DNA of 41,711 nt from an uncultured Sutterella sp. (GTDB taxonomy: Bacteria; Pseudomonadota; Gammaproteobacteria; Burkholderiales; Burkholderiaceae_F). The position numbers and the translations under genes were made by a program. Positions 1 through 7,378 of this stretch are shown here, piece after piece (position 1 is the stretch's first letter; every line of letters begins with the position of its first letter). The stretch spans positions 1-41,711 of the forward strand of contig CAJKMT010000009.1 of NCBI GenBank assembly GCA_905201055.1, given 5' to 3'. The notes beneath the pieces were generated by a model. The model was not told the origin of the DNA. It did no database searches and saw only the letters and a list, made by a program, of their open reading frames with translations.

Positions 1-143
1 GTTGCCATCGAAGCAACGGATTGCGTATTTTAACCCCCGTTTCTTACTTGTCAAGACCTTTTTCTATTTTTTTCAACTCAAACAACCTAAGCCATATTCT
101 CTTCTTTATCATTACTTGGTCCGAATTAATCGATTACTCTGCT

Positions 144-842
144 ATGAATAAAAAGATTCTTATTCTTCCCATTCTTTTTGCTATGGCTTCCGGTGCCTTT
201 GCCTCGAGCGACACAGATCGTGTCAAGACACTTGTCAAACAAAAAATGAATATCGAGGCTACCAGCGCAAAATGCTTACCCATGGGACTTTATGAAGTTG
301 TGGCCGACCGTAATCTGCTTTACGTTGATAAAGATGTCAAGTTCCTTTTTGCCGGCCACATTTATGACATCGCCAATCAAAAAGATATCACCCAGACCCG
401 GCTCGATGATCTTTCCCGTATAGACGTCAAAGCCTTGCCGTTGAATCAAGCTATTAAAACTGTTCACGGCAAAGGCGAGCGCAACCTTTATCTTTTCGCC
501 GATCCCTATTGCAGCTTCTGTCAGCGCCTGGAACACACCTTAAAGGATCTTGATAATGTGACCATTTACACATTCATTACTCCCTTAATGAATTCTGAGG
601 CGATGGTCAATCGCATCCTTTGTGCTCCCGATGTGGAAAAGGCGTGGTATGACTGGATGCTGGAACAAAAAGAGCCTCCTGCTTTGCCGAAAAACTGCAA
701 ACCTGAAAACGGGAATAAAAACCTTATCCTCTTTAATCGTTTCGGTCTTGAAGGCTTACCCAGTATGTACTTTGATGACGGCTATCGTATAGATGGCGCA
801 GTAAGCCTTGAAGAAATTGAAAAACGCCTCAAAGCCCAATAA
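144..842 (+). CDS. dsbC: Thiol:disulfide interchange protein DsbC
   Basis: Periplasmic disulfide isomerase of 232 aa. Residues 1-20 (MNKKILILPILFAMASGAFA) form a clean signal peptide, so ATG 144 is chosen over the in-frame start at 21, which would put 41 unlikely residues ahead of it. The N-terminal half resembles the DsbC dimerisation domain, with a pattern like LLYVDKDVKFLFAG near residues 55-70. The thioredoxin-fold half carries the active site C123-S-F-C126 inside FADPYCSFC and a cis-proline loop (GLEGLPSMYF). E. coli DsbC has CGYC, so the inner dipeptide differs. The family shuffles wrong disulfides and is kept reduced by DsbD, which is not in this window. No clear promoter is seen in the 143 bases upstream. 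A strong terminator follows directly. Confidence 0.9.
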   Translation: MNKKILILPILFAMASGAFASSDTDRVKTLVKQKMNIEATSAKCLPMGLYEVVADRNLLYVDKDVKFLFAGHIYDIANQKDITQTRLDDLSRIDVKALPLNQAIKTVHGKGERNLYLFADPYCSFCQRLEHTLKDLDNVTIYTFITPLMNSEAMVNRILCAPDVEKAWYDWMLEQKEPPALPKNCKPENGNKNLILFNRFGLEGLPSMYFDDGYRIDGAVSLEEIEKRLKAQ

Positions 843-850
843 TTAACCAG

Positions 851-872
851 CGGCCGCAAATGCGGCCGTTTT
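851..872 (+). terminator. Rho-independent terminator after dsbC
   Basis: Perfect 8-bp stem (cggccgca / tgcggccg) with a 2-nt loop followed by TTTT, starting 8 bases after the dsbC stop. Confidence 0.8.
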
Positions 873-990
873 AACAACCTGCGCAGAAATCTTTCAAGCT
901 TATTAAACAATCACGTACTATACTCACGGTTATATCGGCTGACTTCTTCTTTAAAGCCCGAATCGTTAGAACCTCTTTTTCGTTATTCCC

Positions 991-1785
991 ATGATTGAAT
1001 TTGCTGAACTTTTTGCTGTCGGTGTTGGTGTCGGAGCATTTGGCTCTCTTGTTGGTATTGGTGGCGGAATGATCATGGTGCCGCTTTTTATGCTGACCAT
1101 GATGAGTCCGAACGGCTCCACTTTTGAAAATGTTCAGCAAGTCATCGGGACCAGTCTTTTCGGTGTTTTACTCAATGCGCTTTCAGGCACCTGGGCTTAT
1201 ATCAGACAGCACAAAGTCATGTTTCGCGCCGCAGTACCTTTTGCGCTTGCGACCGTCCCCGGTGCCTTTATGGGCAGCTACATCACAGATTTCTTCAACG
1301 GAAACAGCTTTTCCCTTATTTTCGGTTCAGCTTTCTGTATTTTGTCCATACTGATGTACAGTAAATCGAGTTCAAAAAAAGCCAATGTCTCTGCTGCGAC
1401 TTTTTCTGTTGAGAAATCTCAATTTAACGTATTACTCGGCGTGGCACTTTCATTTATCGTCGGCTTTTTATCCTCGATTCTCGGCATCGGCGGCGGTGTT
1501 ATTCACGTGCCGATGATGGTTTTCATCCTTGGATTCCCTGCTCATATTGCCGTAGCGACTTCCACCTTTATTCTGATGGTAAGCTCTTTTGTCGGCGTCA
1601 TTAGCCACGCCTTTTTGAACCATATCGTCTGGATACCGGCAATAGCCGTCGGTTGCGGCGCTATGGTTGGTGCTCAAATTGGCGCATTGCTTTCAAAAAG
1701 AAGCCGCCCAAAACTTCTCATCACGCTTTTGTCTTGCGTAATGTTCATCATGGGCGTGCAGTTTGTCTACCGAGGGCTCTTCTAA
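991..1785 (+). CDS. TSUP family (TauE/SafE) membrane permease
   Basis: A hydrophobic protein of 264 aa with about eight membrane segments. It has the internal duplication typical of TauE/SafE/YfcA permeases: the glycine-rich signature appears twice, as VGIGGGMIMVP near residue 22 and LGIGGGVIHVP near residue 164. Family members move sulfite, sulfonates or other anions across the inner membrane; the substrate cannot be read from this sequence. Only weak ribosome-binding sequence precedes ATG 991, yet the first helix begins at once, so this start is the best available. The gene is single, behind the dsbC terminator, and converges on mltA with eight bases between the stops and no obvious terminator. 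Confidence 0.85.
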   Translation: MIEFAELFAVGVGVGAFGSLVGIGGGMIMVPLFMLTMMSPNGSTFENVQQVIGTSLFGVLLNALSGTWAYIRQHKVMFRAAVPFALATVPGAFMGSYITDFFNGNSFSLIFGSAFCILSILMYSKSSSKKANVSAATFSVEKSQFNVLLGVALSFIVGFLSSILGIGGGVIHVPMMVFILGFPAHIAVATSTFILMVSSFVGVISHAFLNHIVWIPAIAVGCGAMVGAQIGALLSKRSRPKLLITLLSCVMFIMGVQFVYRGLF

Positions 1786-1793
1786 AAATATTG

Positions 1794-2960
1794 TTACTGC
1801 CCAGGCGGCGTCATCCCATTGGGCAATAACACCCAGGCTCTCACGTTGCTGTTTTGTCTGCCGGCAGACAGCGCCGCGTCGTTTCCGCTTCCCCAGTAGA
1901 AGTCAAAACGAATGGGGCCACGAATAGCACCACCCGTGTCTTGAGCGACAACGGCCCTCGTAAACTTCATATCCGGATTGGTCTGCTCCACATCAACCAC
2001 CAAGGGCCAGCCCAACTGATAAAAGCGTCTGTCCACAGCCACTGATCCCATATCGGTCAGTGGCACCCCTTGCGCTCCGATCGGACCTTCATTCGGGTTC
2101 TGATCTTTTCTCTCGATAAAGAAAACGTAGCTCGGATTCTGATTCAGCACTGATTGAACTTTTTTAGGATTTTTCTTAGCCCAAGCCTGAATGCTCTGCA
2201 TGGATAACTCGTGACTCTTCAAATAGCCCTGCCGAACCAGGTAATTGCCTATTCCGCGATAAGGATGACCGTTTACGTCACCGTAACCGACTCTCATATA
2301 AGTTCCATCCGGCAGCACAATTCGACCAGATCCCTGAACCTGTAGGAAAAACGCAGCGACAGGATCCTCAACCCAGGCGATTGCATACTTATCAAGATTG
2401 CGCTTGGCCAATTCTGAGCGTGAATCGTACGGCACCAGGCGATTGCCCTGAATTTGACCTCTCAGCCGAAGACCTTTGAGCTGAGGATAAAGCTCGGACA
2501 AGTCCACCGTGATCAGATCTGCCGGCATCGTGTGCAGCGGATAGACGTATGGAGATTTTTTCGTTCTGCTTCCGTAAAGAATCGGTTCGTAATAACCCGT
2601 CATCTTTCCGATATCGGTCTCGGTCACCTCTCCCGATTGATCGGTTACCTGTGCAATTGCCTGATAGGGGGTGAAATAGGCAGCGAAAAAGTTTTTTGCT
2701 TCAGAAGACGTCATATTCTGAGCTTTTGAACAAACATCTTTCCACTCCTCACGCACAGCCATTTTTTTACAAGACTCTTTAAACGCTGCCAATGCCGGTC
2801 CCCAGTTTTCTTCCGGCATAAGAGGTAGCTGAGCATAATCAACCGGCTTTAACGTTAACTTTGTCTCTCCGGGCTTGGTTGGTTTTTCCGGAGGCGTTGT
2901 TGTACACGCTGCCAACAAAGCAATCAATGCACTGCATAAACAAATTCGGCTCAATCGCAT
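1794..2960 (-). CDS. mltA: Membrane-bound lytic murein transglycosylase A (MltA)
   Basis: A 388-aa lipoprotein. The N-terminus ends in the lipobox LLAAC (Cys19), so it is probably anchored to the outer membrane. The middle carries the MltA barrel (GYYEPILYGS, then VQGSGRIVLPDGTYMRVGYG) and the C-terminus the 3D domain with QDTGGAIRGPIRFDFYWG. D341 in that stretch matches the catalytic Asp region of the family, with D353 downstream. The enzyme cleaves the MurNAc-GlcNAc bond of peptidoglycan, leaving 1,6-anhydromuramic ends. It is transcribed alone, divergently from rpe. Confidence 0.93.
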   Translation of the reverse strand: MRLSRICLCSALIALLAACTTTPPEKPTKPGETKLTLKPVDYAQLPLMPEENWGPALAAFKESCKKMAVREEWKDVCSKAQNMTSSEAKNFFAAYFTPYQAIAQVTDQSGEVTETDIGKMTGYYEPILYGSRTKKSPYVYPLHTMPADLITVDLSELYPQLKGLRLRGQIQGNRLVPYDSRSELAKRNLDKYAIAWVEDPVAAFFLQVQGSGRIVLPDGTYMRVGYGDVNGHPYRGIGNYLVRQGYLKSHELSMQSIQAWAKKNPKKVQSVLNQNPSYVFFIERKDQNPNEGPIGAQGVPLTDMGSVAVDRRFYQLGWPLVVDVEQTNPDMKFTRAVVAQDTGGAIRGPIRFDFYWGSGNDAALSAGRQNSNVRAWVLLPNGMTPPGQ

Positions 2961-3062
2961 AATCTTTTCTCTTAATTAGACTCGCTCATTGTACAAAATC
3001 GTTCTTCCTGCATAGGCTCTCGGTTACAATTGGAGCATCTTTATTTTTTTCGGAATCTTGAT

Positions 3063-3827
3063 ATGTCTTTCTTCAATCGCACAAAACCATCATCAAAGTG
3101 TCGAATCGCTCCTTCAATCTTATCGGCTGACTTTGCCCGCCTTGGTGAAGAGGTTCGTGACGTGGTTCAGGCAGGCGCCGACTGGATTCACTTTGATGTA
3201 ATGGACAATCACTATGTTCCGAACCTTACCGTCGGCCCCCTTGTTTGTGAAGCCATTCGACCGCATATTCAGGTTCCCATCGATGTGCACTTAATGGTTG
3301 AACCTGTTGACAGCATTATTCCGATGTTTGCCAAAGCCGGAGCCGATTACATCACTTTTCACTGTGAGGCAAGCCGACATATTGACCGTACCCTTTCCTT
3401 AATTCGTGACTGCGGTTGTAAAGCAGGACTTGTCTTTAATCCCTCGACTTCTCTCAACTACCTTGAATACGTTCTTGATAAGGTTGACCTGGTGCTGTTG
3501 ATGAGTGTCAACCCGGGATTTGGAGGTCAGTCTTTTATTCCTTCAGTCATGAAAAAGGTAGCCGCCGCCCACAGCATTATCGATCAACACCGCCGTGCAA
3601 CAGGTCACGAAATTCTTCTTGAAATCGACGGCGGCGTCAAAGTGGACAATATCGGTCTTCTTGCCGCCGCAGGCGCCGATACTTTTGTCGCAGGCAGCGC
3701 CATTTTCGGAAAGAAAACCCCTGCCGGGTACAAACAGGTGATTGATGATATGCGCGATGCAATTGATCACGAAATGGAAATGCTTCGTCGCCGAGAAGTC
3801 GCAGAAATGGGAAGAAATCGTGCCTAA
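3063..3827 (+). CDS. rpe: Ribulose-phosphate 3-epimerase
   Basis: TIM-barrel epimerase of 254 aa that interconverts ribulose 5-phosphate and xylulose 5-phosphate in the pentose-phosphate pathway. Family motifs appear in order: IAPSILSADFARLGEEV, HFDVMDNHYVPNLTVGP, DVHLMVEP, MSVNPGFGGQSFIP, EIDGGVK and AGADTFVAGSAIFG. ATG 3063 is chosen because homologues begin a few residues before IAPSILSAD; the in-frame start at 3030 would add 11 extra residues. A weak promoter-like stretch lies near 2990-3040. The 3' end overlaps the gph start by 8 nt, so the two are probably translationally coupled, as in other proteobacteria where rpe and gph are adjacent. Confidence 0.95.
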   Translation: MSFFNRTKPSSKCRIAPSILSADFARLGEEVRDVVQAGADWIHFDVMDNHYVPNLTVGPLVCEAIRPHIQVPIDVHLMVEPVDSIIPMFAKAGADYITFHCEASRHIDRTLSLIRDCGCKAGLVFNPSTSLNYLEYVLDKVDLVLLMSVNPGFGGQSFIPSVMKKVAAAHSIIDQHRRATGHEILLEIDGGVKVDNIGLLAAAGADTFVAGSAIFGKKTPAGYKQVIDDMRDAIDHEMEMLRRREVAEMGRNRA

Positions 3828-4512
3828 AGCTTTACTCTTTGATCTGGACGGCACCCTGCTTGATTCAGTTGATGACCTTACGGTAGCCATCAATAATACG
3901 TTGGCATCACACTCGCTGCCCTCAATCAGCCGAGAAGATGTCACCGTTTTTATCGGCAAAGGAGCCAGGGTGCTGGTTGAGCGAGCTTTAACTAAAGTTT
4001 GCCCAAAAATTCCCGAGCAAACCGATATTGAAGAAATTTATGCTCAATACCTCAAAGAAATGCAGCGCGCCGAAGGTACACGTACCAAGCAGCTGCCCGG
4101 GGTCCCGGAAGCGTTAAGAGAGCTGAAAGACCATGGTTATAAAATGGCCATCGTCACCAATAAACCGGCGGCGATCGCCAGAAGACTTGCGGCTCAGTTT
4201 AATTTGATCTGTTACTTTGACACCATCGTCGGGGCCGGAGATCTCCCCGCAGTCAAACCCGATCCGATAATGCTTATTGAGGCTGCCCATCGGATGGGGA
4301 TGAGTATCCGTGACTGCGCCATGATCGGTGATTCTATGAATGACTCTCTGGCCGCTAAAAATGCCGGCATTCCCGCCTTTTTACTAAAAACAGGCTACAA
4401 CGAAGGTGTCGGCATTGATCTTTGGGCCCAAGAACACGCCCCAAATGATCTCGTCTTTGGTAGCATGACAGAACTAAGTAGATTTTTACTAGAAAATGAA
4501 CGGAGAATTTGA
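3820..4512 (+). CDS. gph: Phosphoglycolate phosphatase (HAD superfamily)
   Basis: HAD hydrolase of 230 aa starting at GTG 3820, inside the rpe stop region. The upstream GGAAG and the position of the first motif (KALLFDLDGTLLDS within 15 residues) support this start over the ATG at 3742. HAD motif I is DLDGTLLDS, motif II sits in KMAIVTNKP, and motif III/IV is in AVKPDP followed by MIGDSMNDSLAAKNAG. The reaction removes phosphate from 2-phosphoglycolate, a by-product of DNA repair and oxidative damage. Synteny with rpe supports Gph over other HAD phosphatases. Its stop overlaps the next ATG by one base (TGATG). Confidence 0.9.
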   Translation: MPKALLFDLDGTLLDSVDDLTVAINNTLASHSLPSISREDVTVFIGKGARVLVERALTKVCPKIPEQTDIEEIYAQYLKEMQRAEGTRTKQLPGVPEALRELKDHGYKMAIVTNKPAAIARRLAAQFNLICYFDTIVGAGDLPAVKPDPIMLIEAAHRMGMSIRDCAMIGDSMNDSLAAKNAGIPAFLLKTGYNEGVGIDLWAQEHAPNDLVFGSMTELSRFLLENERRI

Positions 4513-4919
4513 TGTTAAAAAAACTTCTCTTGCTCGGCTCTATTCTAACCATAGCACTGCCCTGCGTCTCCAACGCTGAAGACACCATCGAGCAGTGCTA
4601 CAAATCCGCTACCACGACTTCTGCCGTTCGTGAATGCCTGAAAAAGGAATTGCAGCAAGCTCGCGATGAATATCGTGAATCCCTTGAAAAACTAACGCAG
4701 CAAGCCGGCGAACTTGATCGGGTGACCGGACGAAACGAAGCACTTCCGGCTCTGGAAAAAGCCAATACAGCCTTTGATCGTTACGTTTCGGAACAATGCC
4801 GCTTTGAGGAAAAGATGATGGGCGGCGGTACCGGATCCGGCTCGGCTAACCTTGCCTGCCAAATCAATTTACTGCACTTCCGAATGGGAACAATTGAATC
4901 TCATCTCGGCGGTCAATAG
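4512..4919 (+). CDS. LprI/DUF1311-like secreted protein
   Basis: A 135-aa exported protein. Residues 1-23 form a signal peptide ending in SNA before EDTIEQC. The mature part is helical and charged. Near the C-terminus it carries the arrangement of the LprI-like (DUF1311) family: an aromatic residue, then a Cys (SEQCRFEE), a Gly-rich stretch (MGGGTGSGSAN), another Cys (ACQ) and a closing helix. Four cysteines in the mature protein could form two disulfides. M. tuberculosis LprI is reported to inhibit lysozyme, but the function of most members is unknown. ATG 4512 with CGGAGAA upstream is preferred to the TTG one codon earlier. It is coupled to gph. Confidence 0.7.
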   Translation: MLKKLLLLGSILTIALPCVSNAEDTIEQCYKSATTTSAVRECLKKELQQARDEYRESLEKLTQQAGELDRVTGRNEALPALEKANTAFDRYVSEQCRFEEKMMGGGTGSGSANLACQINLLHFRMGTIESHLGGQ

Positions 4920-4933
4920 TCAGTTCTTTCAGA

Positions 4934-5662
4934 ATGTATCTTGATACTTCTCGTATTAAGAAGGATTGGCAGCCGTTGCTGTCATCCTTCTTTTCTTCTG
5001 CAGTCGGCCGCTCCTTGTGCGAATTCATCCGGGAGCGCCTCAATAGTGGAGCCATCATTTATCCTCCGACACCCTTTAAAGCTTTGGAGATGACGTCACT
5101 GTCGGACACCCGAGTTGTTATTGTCGGTCAAGATCCCTATCACGGTCCCGGACAGGCTCAAGGGTTAGCGTTTCATGTTGCCGTTGACTGTAAAATTCCT
5201 CCCAGCCTGAGAAACATCCACAAAGAACTGGCAAGAGACTTGGGAATCAATATTCCAACAACCGGAGAACTCACGGGCTGGGCCGATCAGGGAGTTTTAC
5301 TCTTAAACGCCGTATTGACTGTTGAACAAGGTAAACCCGCCAGTCATGCAAAAAAAGGCTGGATCCAATTGACTGATTCTTTGCTTTCCGCAGCAGCACA
5401 CAACCCGGCTCCCAAAGTCTTTATGTTGTGGGGAAACTATGCGCAATCAAAAGAAGAACTGATCAGAGCCGCCGGCAACGATCATTTGATTTTGAAAGCA
5501 AATCATCCGTCTCCTTTATCGGCTGCCCGACCGCCGGTTCCTTTTATCGGATGCGGACACTTTTCAAAGGCCAACGAATGGCTGAAGGCTCATCAAATGC
5601 AGCCGATCCAATGGGATCATTTTTCTGCCGACGAGCCTTCACAACAAAGTTTTTGTTTTTAA
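4934..5662 (+). CDS. ung: Uracil-DNA glycosylase, family 1
   Basis: A 242-aa base-excision-repair enzyme that removes uracil from DNA. The water-activating motif GQDPYHGPGQAQGLAF holds the catalytic Asp at about residue 67. The DNA-intercalation motif HPSPLSA holds His at about residue 191. LLLNAVLTVEQG between them is the usual third block. It starts 14 bases after the LprI-like gene and is probably the last gene of the rpe-gph-lprI-ung transcription unit. It converges on the regulator at 5668 with only five bases between the stops. Confidence 0.95.
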   Translation: MYLDTSRIKKDWQPLLSSFFSSAVGRSLCEFIRERLNSGAIIYPPTPFKALEMTSLSDTRVVIVGQDPYHGPGQAQGLAFHVAVDCKIPPSLRNIHKELARDLGINIPTTGELTGWADQGVLLLNAVLTVEQGKPASHAKKGWIQLTDSLLSAAAHNPAPKVFMLWGNYAQSKEELIRAAGNDHLILKANHPSPLSAARPPVPFIGCGHFSKANEWLKAHQMQPIQWDHFSADEPSQQSFCF

Positions 5663-5667
5663 TCCGA

Positions 5668-6357
5668 TCAGGAGTCTGCGCTTTGTGCAGCTCTGAGCGC
5701 ATCAAGATCACTGTAAATCGTGACTTTAGCGACACCCAGGCGCTCTGCTACACGATCCATTGCGCCTTTCATCAAAAATACGTGCTGAGAGTCAAGAAAG
5801 CGCAAAATTTCCAAGCGCTTTTCCCGAGTTAAAACCTCTCCGTCGGCAAGACTTTCTTTAACGGCTGAGTCAATCAAATGATTAACCAGTCCCAGAACCG
5901 TCATCTTAGAAGTTTCAACACTATCTTCTTCTACCGAGGCACTTGTATGAGGCCAGGCATCTCTGAAATCACCCTTATTATCGTATCCGGGTAAAAGCCG
6001 CATGGTGTTTTTAATTTGCGCCTCCTGCGCCGTGCAATCAATATTGATGCACAAAGCGCCGATGATCTTGCCGTCGGAGTCTTTAATCAATAAAGAAGAA
6101 GAGCGAATGAGACGATTGTCTTTTCGATAATAGTAATTGGCAAAAACGTCATCAGTACCGCTTAATTCAAACGCTTTTTGTACTAAATGACCGAATGAGT
6201 CTCCCGGTTTTCTGCCGGTGACCGCATTATTTTCAACGTAAACAACAGAATGTTGAGGCATGGAAAGATCATGAATAATCACTTCACAATCGGGACCGAC
6301 CGCTTTGGAAATCAACTTAGCGACACCGATAAACGGTAACAGTTCCTTTTTAACCAT
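5668..6357 (-). CDS. YheO-type PAS/HTH transcriptional regulator
   Basis: A 229-aa regulator with two parts. Residues about 8-120 form a YheO-like PAS domain (LISKAVGPDCEVIIHDLS, SSSLLIKDSDGKIIGALCINID). Residues about 165-225 form a C-terminal helix-turn-helix (TREKRLEILRFLDSQHVFLMKG, then AERLGVAKVTIYSDLDAL). The same architecture occurs in DauR-like regulators, where the PAS part senses a small ligand. A good ribosome-binding site (GAGGTGAT) lies six bases before the ATG. The gene is transcribed alone; its target is not evident from the neighbours. Confidence 0.85.
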   Translation of the reverse strand: MVKKELLPFIGVAKLISKAVGPDCEVIIHDLSMPQHSVVYVENNAVTGRKPGDSFGHLVQKAFELSGTDDVFANYYYRKDNRLIRSSSLLIKDSDGKIIGALCINIDCTAQEAQIKNTMRLLPGYDNKGDFRDAWPHTSASVEEDSVETSKMTVLGLVNHLIDSAVKESLADGEVLTREKRLEILRFLDSQHVFLMKGAMDRVAERLGVAKVTIYSDLDALRAAQSADS

Positions 6358-6448
6358 ACATCACCTCATTTTTGTTTATTTTCAGAGCATTTAGAAAGCT
6401 TAGATTTTAATGCGAGCCGGCTGTCAGTCAAAAAAATTATCGCACTTC

Positions 6449-6475
6449 TTGCAAAGTATTTTTTTTTCCTATAAA
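6449..6475 (+). promoter_or_regulatory. Likely sigma70 promoter of tRNA-Phe
   Basis: TTGCAA (6449-6454) and TATAAA (6470-6475) lie 15 bases apart, about 20 bases before the tRNA. The sequence after the -10 is GC-rich (TGCGAG), as is common at stringently controlled stable-RNA promoters. Spacing is short, so the exact -35 is uncertain. Confidence 0.5.
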
Positions 6476-6493
6476 ATGCGAGACTCTTACGGC

Positions 6494-6569
6494 GGCTGGG
6501 TAGCTCAGTTGGTAGAGCAGCGGATTGAAAATCCGCGTGTGGGCGGTTCGATCCCGTCCCCAGCCACCA
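6494..6569 (+). tRNA. tRNA-Phe (anticodon GAA)
   Basis: A 76-base cloverleaf. The acceptor stem is GGCTGGG (6494-6500) with CCCAGCC (6559-6565), discriminator A, and an encoded CCA at 6567-6569. The D arm is GCTCAGTTGGTAGAGC. The anticodon stem is GCGGA/TCCGC with loop TTGAAAA, placing GAA at 6527-6529 (positions 34-36). The T arm contains GGTTCGATCC. It is a single gene with its own promoter and terminator. No duplicated 3' end was seen elsewhere in the window, so it does not appear to be an attachment site for the element at the right edge. Confidence 0.98.
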
Positions 6570-6575
6570 GAAATT

Positions 6576-6607
6576 ATCCCGTGTAGTTTTACTACTCGGG
6601 ATTTTTT
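6576..6607 (+). terminator. Terminator after tRNA-Phe
   Basis: ATCCCG/CGGGAT stem, one mismatch, then a further five pairs (GTAGT/ACTAC), loop TTT, followed by TTTTT. It lies between the tRNA and the end of the convergent arsR gene and could slow transcription from both sides. Confidence 0.8.
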
Positions 6608-6608
6608 G

Positions 6609-6974
6609 TTATGGGTTGCAGCAAGATAAATTCATCACTTTCTCAATCATGTGATGAAGCTCCTGCGCTAAATCGGATTGAGCAGCCCGATAAAACACTT
6701 CCTTGCCTTCGCGGCGCGTCTGCACCAAGCCGCTTACTTTCAATAATTTCAAGTGATGAGCCACTGCCGGACTGCTCATATTCATGAATGCCGCGATATT
6801 GATGACACACTCTTCTGAGTGACACAAAAGCAAAAAAATACGGCAACGAACCGGATCGCTGAGTTGTTTGAATGTATTGGCAACCATTTCAAAGTTCGCT
6901 GTTTGAGGTAAAGCCGCAAAGGCCTCATCATGGTGATGGGCATGGCGGTGCGGAAACGAAAATTCTTGATTCAT
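6609..6974 (-). CDS. ArsR/SmtB-family metal-sensing repressor
   Basis: A 121-aa winged-helix repressor. The core runs from MVANTFKQLSDPVRCRIFLLL through the recognition helix MSSPAVAHHLKLLKVSGLV to the wing TRREGKEVFYRA. Candidate metal ligands are a His-rich N-terminus (PHRHAHHH), a Cys in EECVINIA at the alpha-3 position used by CadC/ArsR-type sensors, and a C-terminal CC pair. ATG 6974 is preferred to the in-frame start at 7001 because an 18-bp operator-like repeat sits at 6976-6993, which fits autoregulation. Divergent from the HMA gene and metal ATPase. The metal is probably Zn, Cd, Co or Pb, inferred from the ATPase. Confidence 0.88.
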   Translation of the reverse strand: MNQEFSFPHRHAHHHDEAFAALPQTANFEMVANTFKQLSDPVRCRIFLLLCHSEECVINIAAFMNMSSPAVAHHLKLLKVSGLVQTRREGKEVFYRAAQSDLAQELHHMIEKVMNLSCCNP

Positions 6975-6975
6975 A

Positions 6976-6993
6976 ATTAAACAATCACTTAAT
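6976..6993. promoter_or_regulatory. ArsR operator-like repeat 1
   Basis: ATTAAACAATCACTTAAT, with inverted arms ATTAA/TTAAT. It lies directly upstream of the arsR ATG. It shares 12 fixed positions (ATTAAA-N6-CTTAAT) with the copies at 7034 and 7346. Confidence 0.65.
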
Positions 6994-6994
6994 C

Positions 6995-7023
6995 TTGACA
7001 TTATTTTCCATCAGGATTATATT
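6995..7023 (+). promoter_or_regulatory. Consensus sigma70 promoter for the HMA/ATPase genes
   Basis: TTGACA (6995-7000), a 17-base spacer, then TATATT (7018-7023). It sits between operator repeats 1 and 2, so a bound repressor would flank RNA polymerase. On the other strand an overlapping promoter for arsR is possible: TTGACA at 7031-7026, 17 bases, then GAAAAT at 7008-7003. Confidence 0.75.
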
Positions 7024-7033
7024 GTTGTCAACA

Positions 7034-7051
7034 ATTAAAGGATTACTTAAT
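7034..7051. promoter_or_regulatory. ArsR operator-like repeat 2
   Basis: ATTAAAGGATTACTTAAT, just past the expected transcription start of the forward promoter. Its right half TTAAT is followed two bases later by another ATTAA, making a second, inverted arrangement of half-sites. Confidence 0.65.
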
Positions 7052-7072
7052 TGATTAAATAAGGAGATCGTT

Positions 7073-7291
7073 ATGAAAAAGACCTATCCCATTGAAGTCG
7101 ACTGCGCCAATTGTGCTCGCTTGATGGAAGAAACAACCGCCAAGGTCGAAGGGGTTGCCTCTGTAGTCGTTAATTTCATGACTCAAAAGATGATTGTTAC
7201 TTTCGCAGAAGGTGCAGACCCCAAGGCTGTCATGAAGACCGTATTGGCTGAATGCAAAAAAGTTGAACCCGATTGTGAAATCGAACTCTGA
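7073..7291 (+). CDS. Stand-alone heavy-metal-associated (HMA) domain protein
   Basis: A 72-aa protein that is a single ferredoxin-like HMA domain. The metal-binding motif is DCANCA (Cys11 and Cys14); the rest has the expected beta-alpha-beta pattern (VEGVASVVVNFMTQKMIVTF). Such domains bind soft or transition metals and either chaperone them or sit at the N-terminus of P-type ATPases. The ATPase that follows lacks this domain, so the two probably work together. It has a good ribosome-binding site (AAGGAGAT) six bases before ATG 7073 and is the first gene behind the repressed promoter. A hairpin separates it from the ATPase gene. Confidence 0.88.
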   Translation: MKKTYPIEVDCANCARLMEETTAKVEGVASVVVNFMTQKMIVTFAEGADPKAVMKTVLAECKKVEPDCEIEL

Positions 7292-7302
7292 TCGGACTTT
7301 TG

Positions 7303-7333
7303 AAAAGCATCATTTGCAGTAATGATGCTTTTT
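7303..7333 (+). terminator. Intercistronic terminator/attenuator between HMA and ATPase genes
   Basis: Perfect 12-bp stem (aaaagcatcatt / aatgatgctttt), loop TGCAGT, ending in a run of T. It would reduce read-through into the ATPase gene or allow higher levels of the HMA protein. Confidence 0.75.
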
Positions 7334-7345
7334 GTTCCCTCAAAG

Positions 7346-7363
7346 ATTAAACGAATGCTTAAT
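7346..7363. promoter_or_regulatory. ArsR operator-like repeat 3
   Basis: ATTAAACGAATGCTTAAT, 15 bases before the ATPase ATG and after the intercistronic hairpin. Its position suggests that the ATPase has its own repressible promoter, although no convincing -35/-10 pair was found next to it. Confidence 0.6.
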
Positions 7364-7378
7364 TATTAGAGAAACACA

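Noticed and set aside
21..143. N-terminal extension of dsbC from the in-frame start at 21
   Set aside because: It would put 41 residues before a good signal peptide at 144 and has no ribosome-binding site.
6494..6569. tRNA-Phe as attachment site for the integrase at the right edge
   Set aside because: 34 kb apart with unrelated housekeeping genes between and no second copy of the tRNA 3' end seen.
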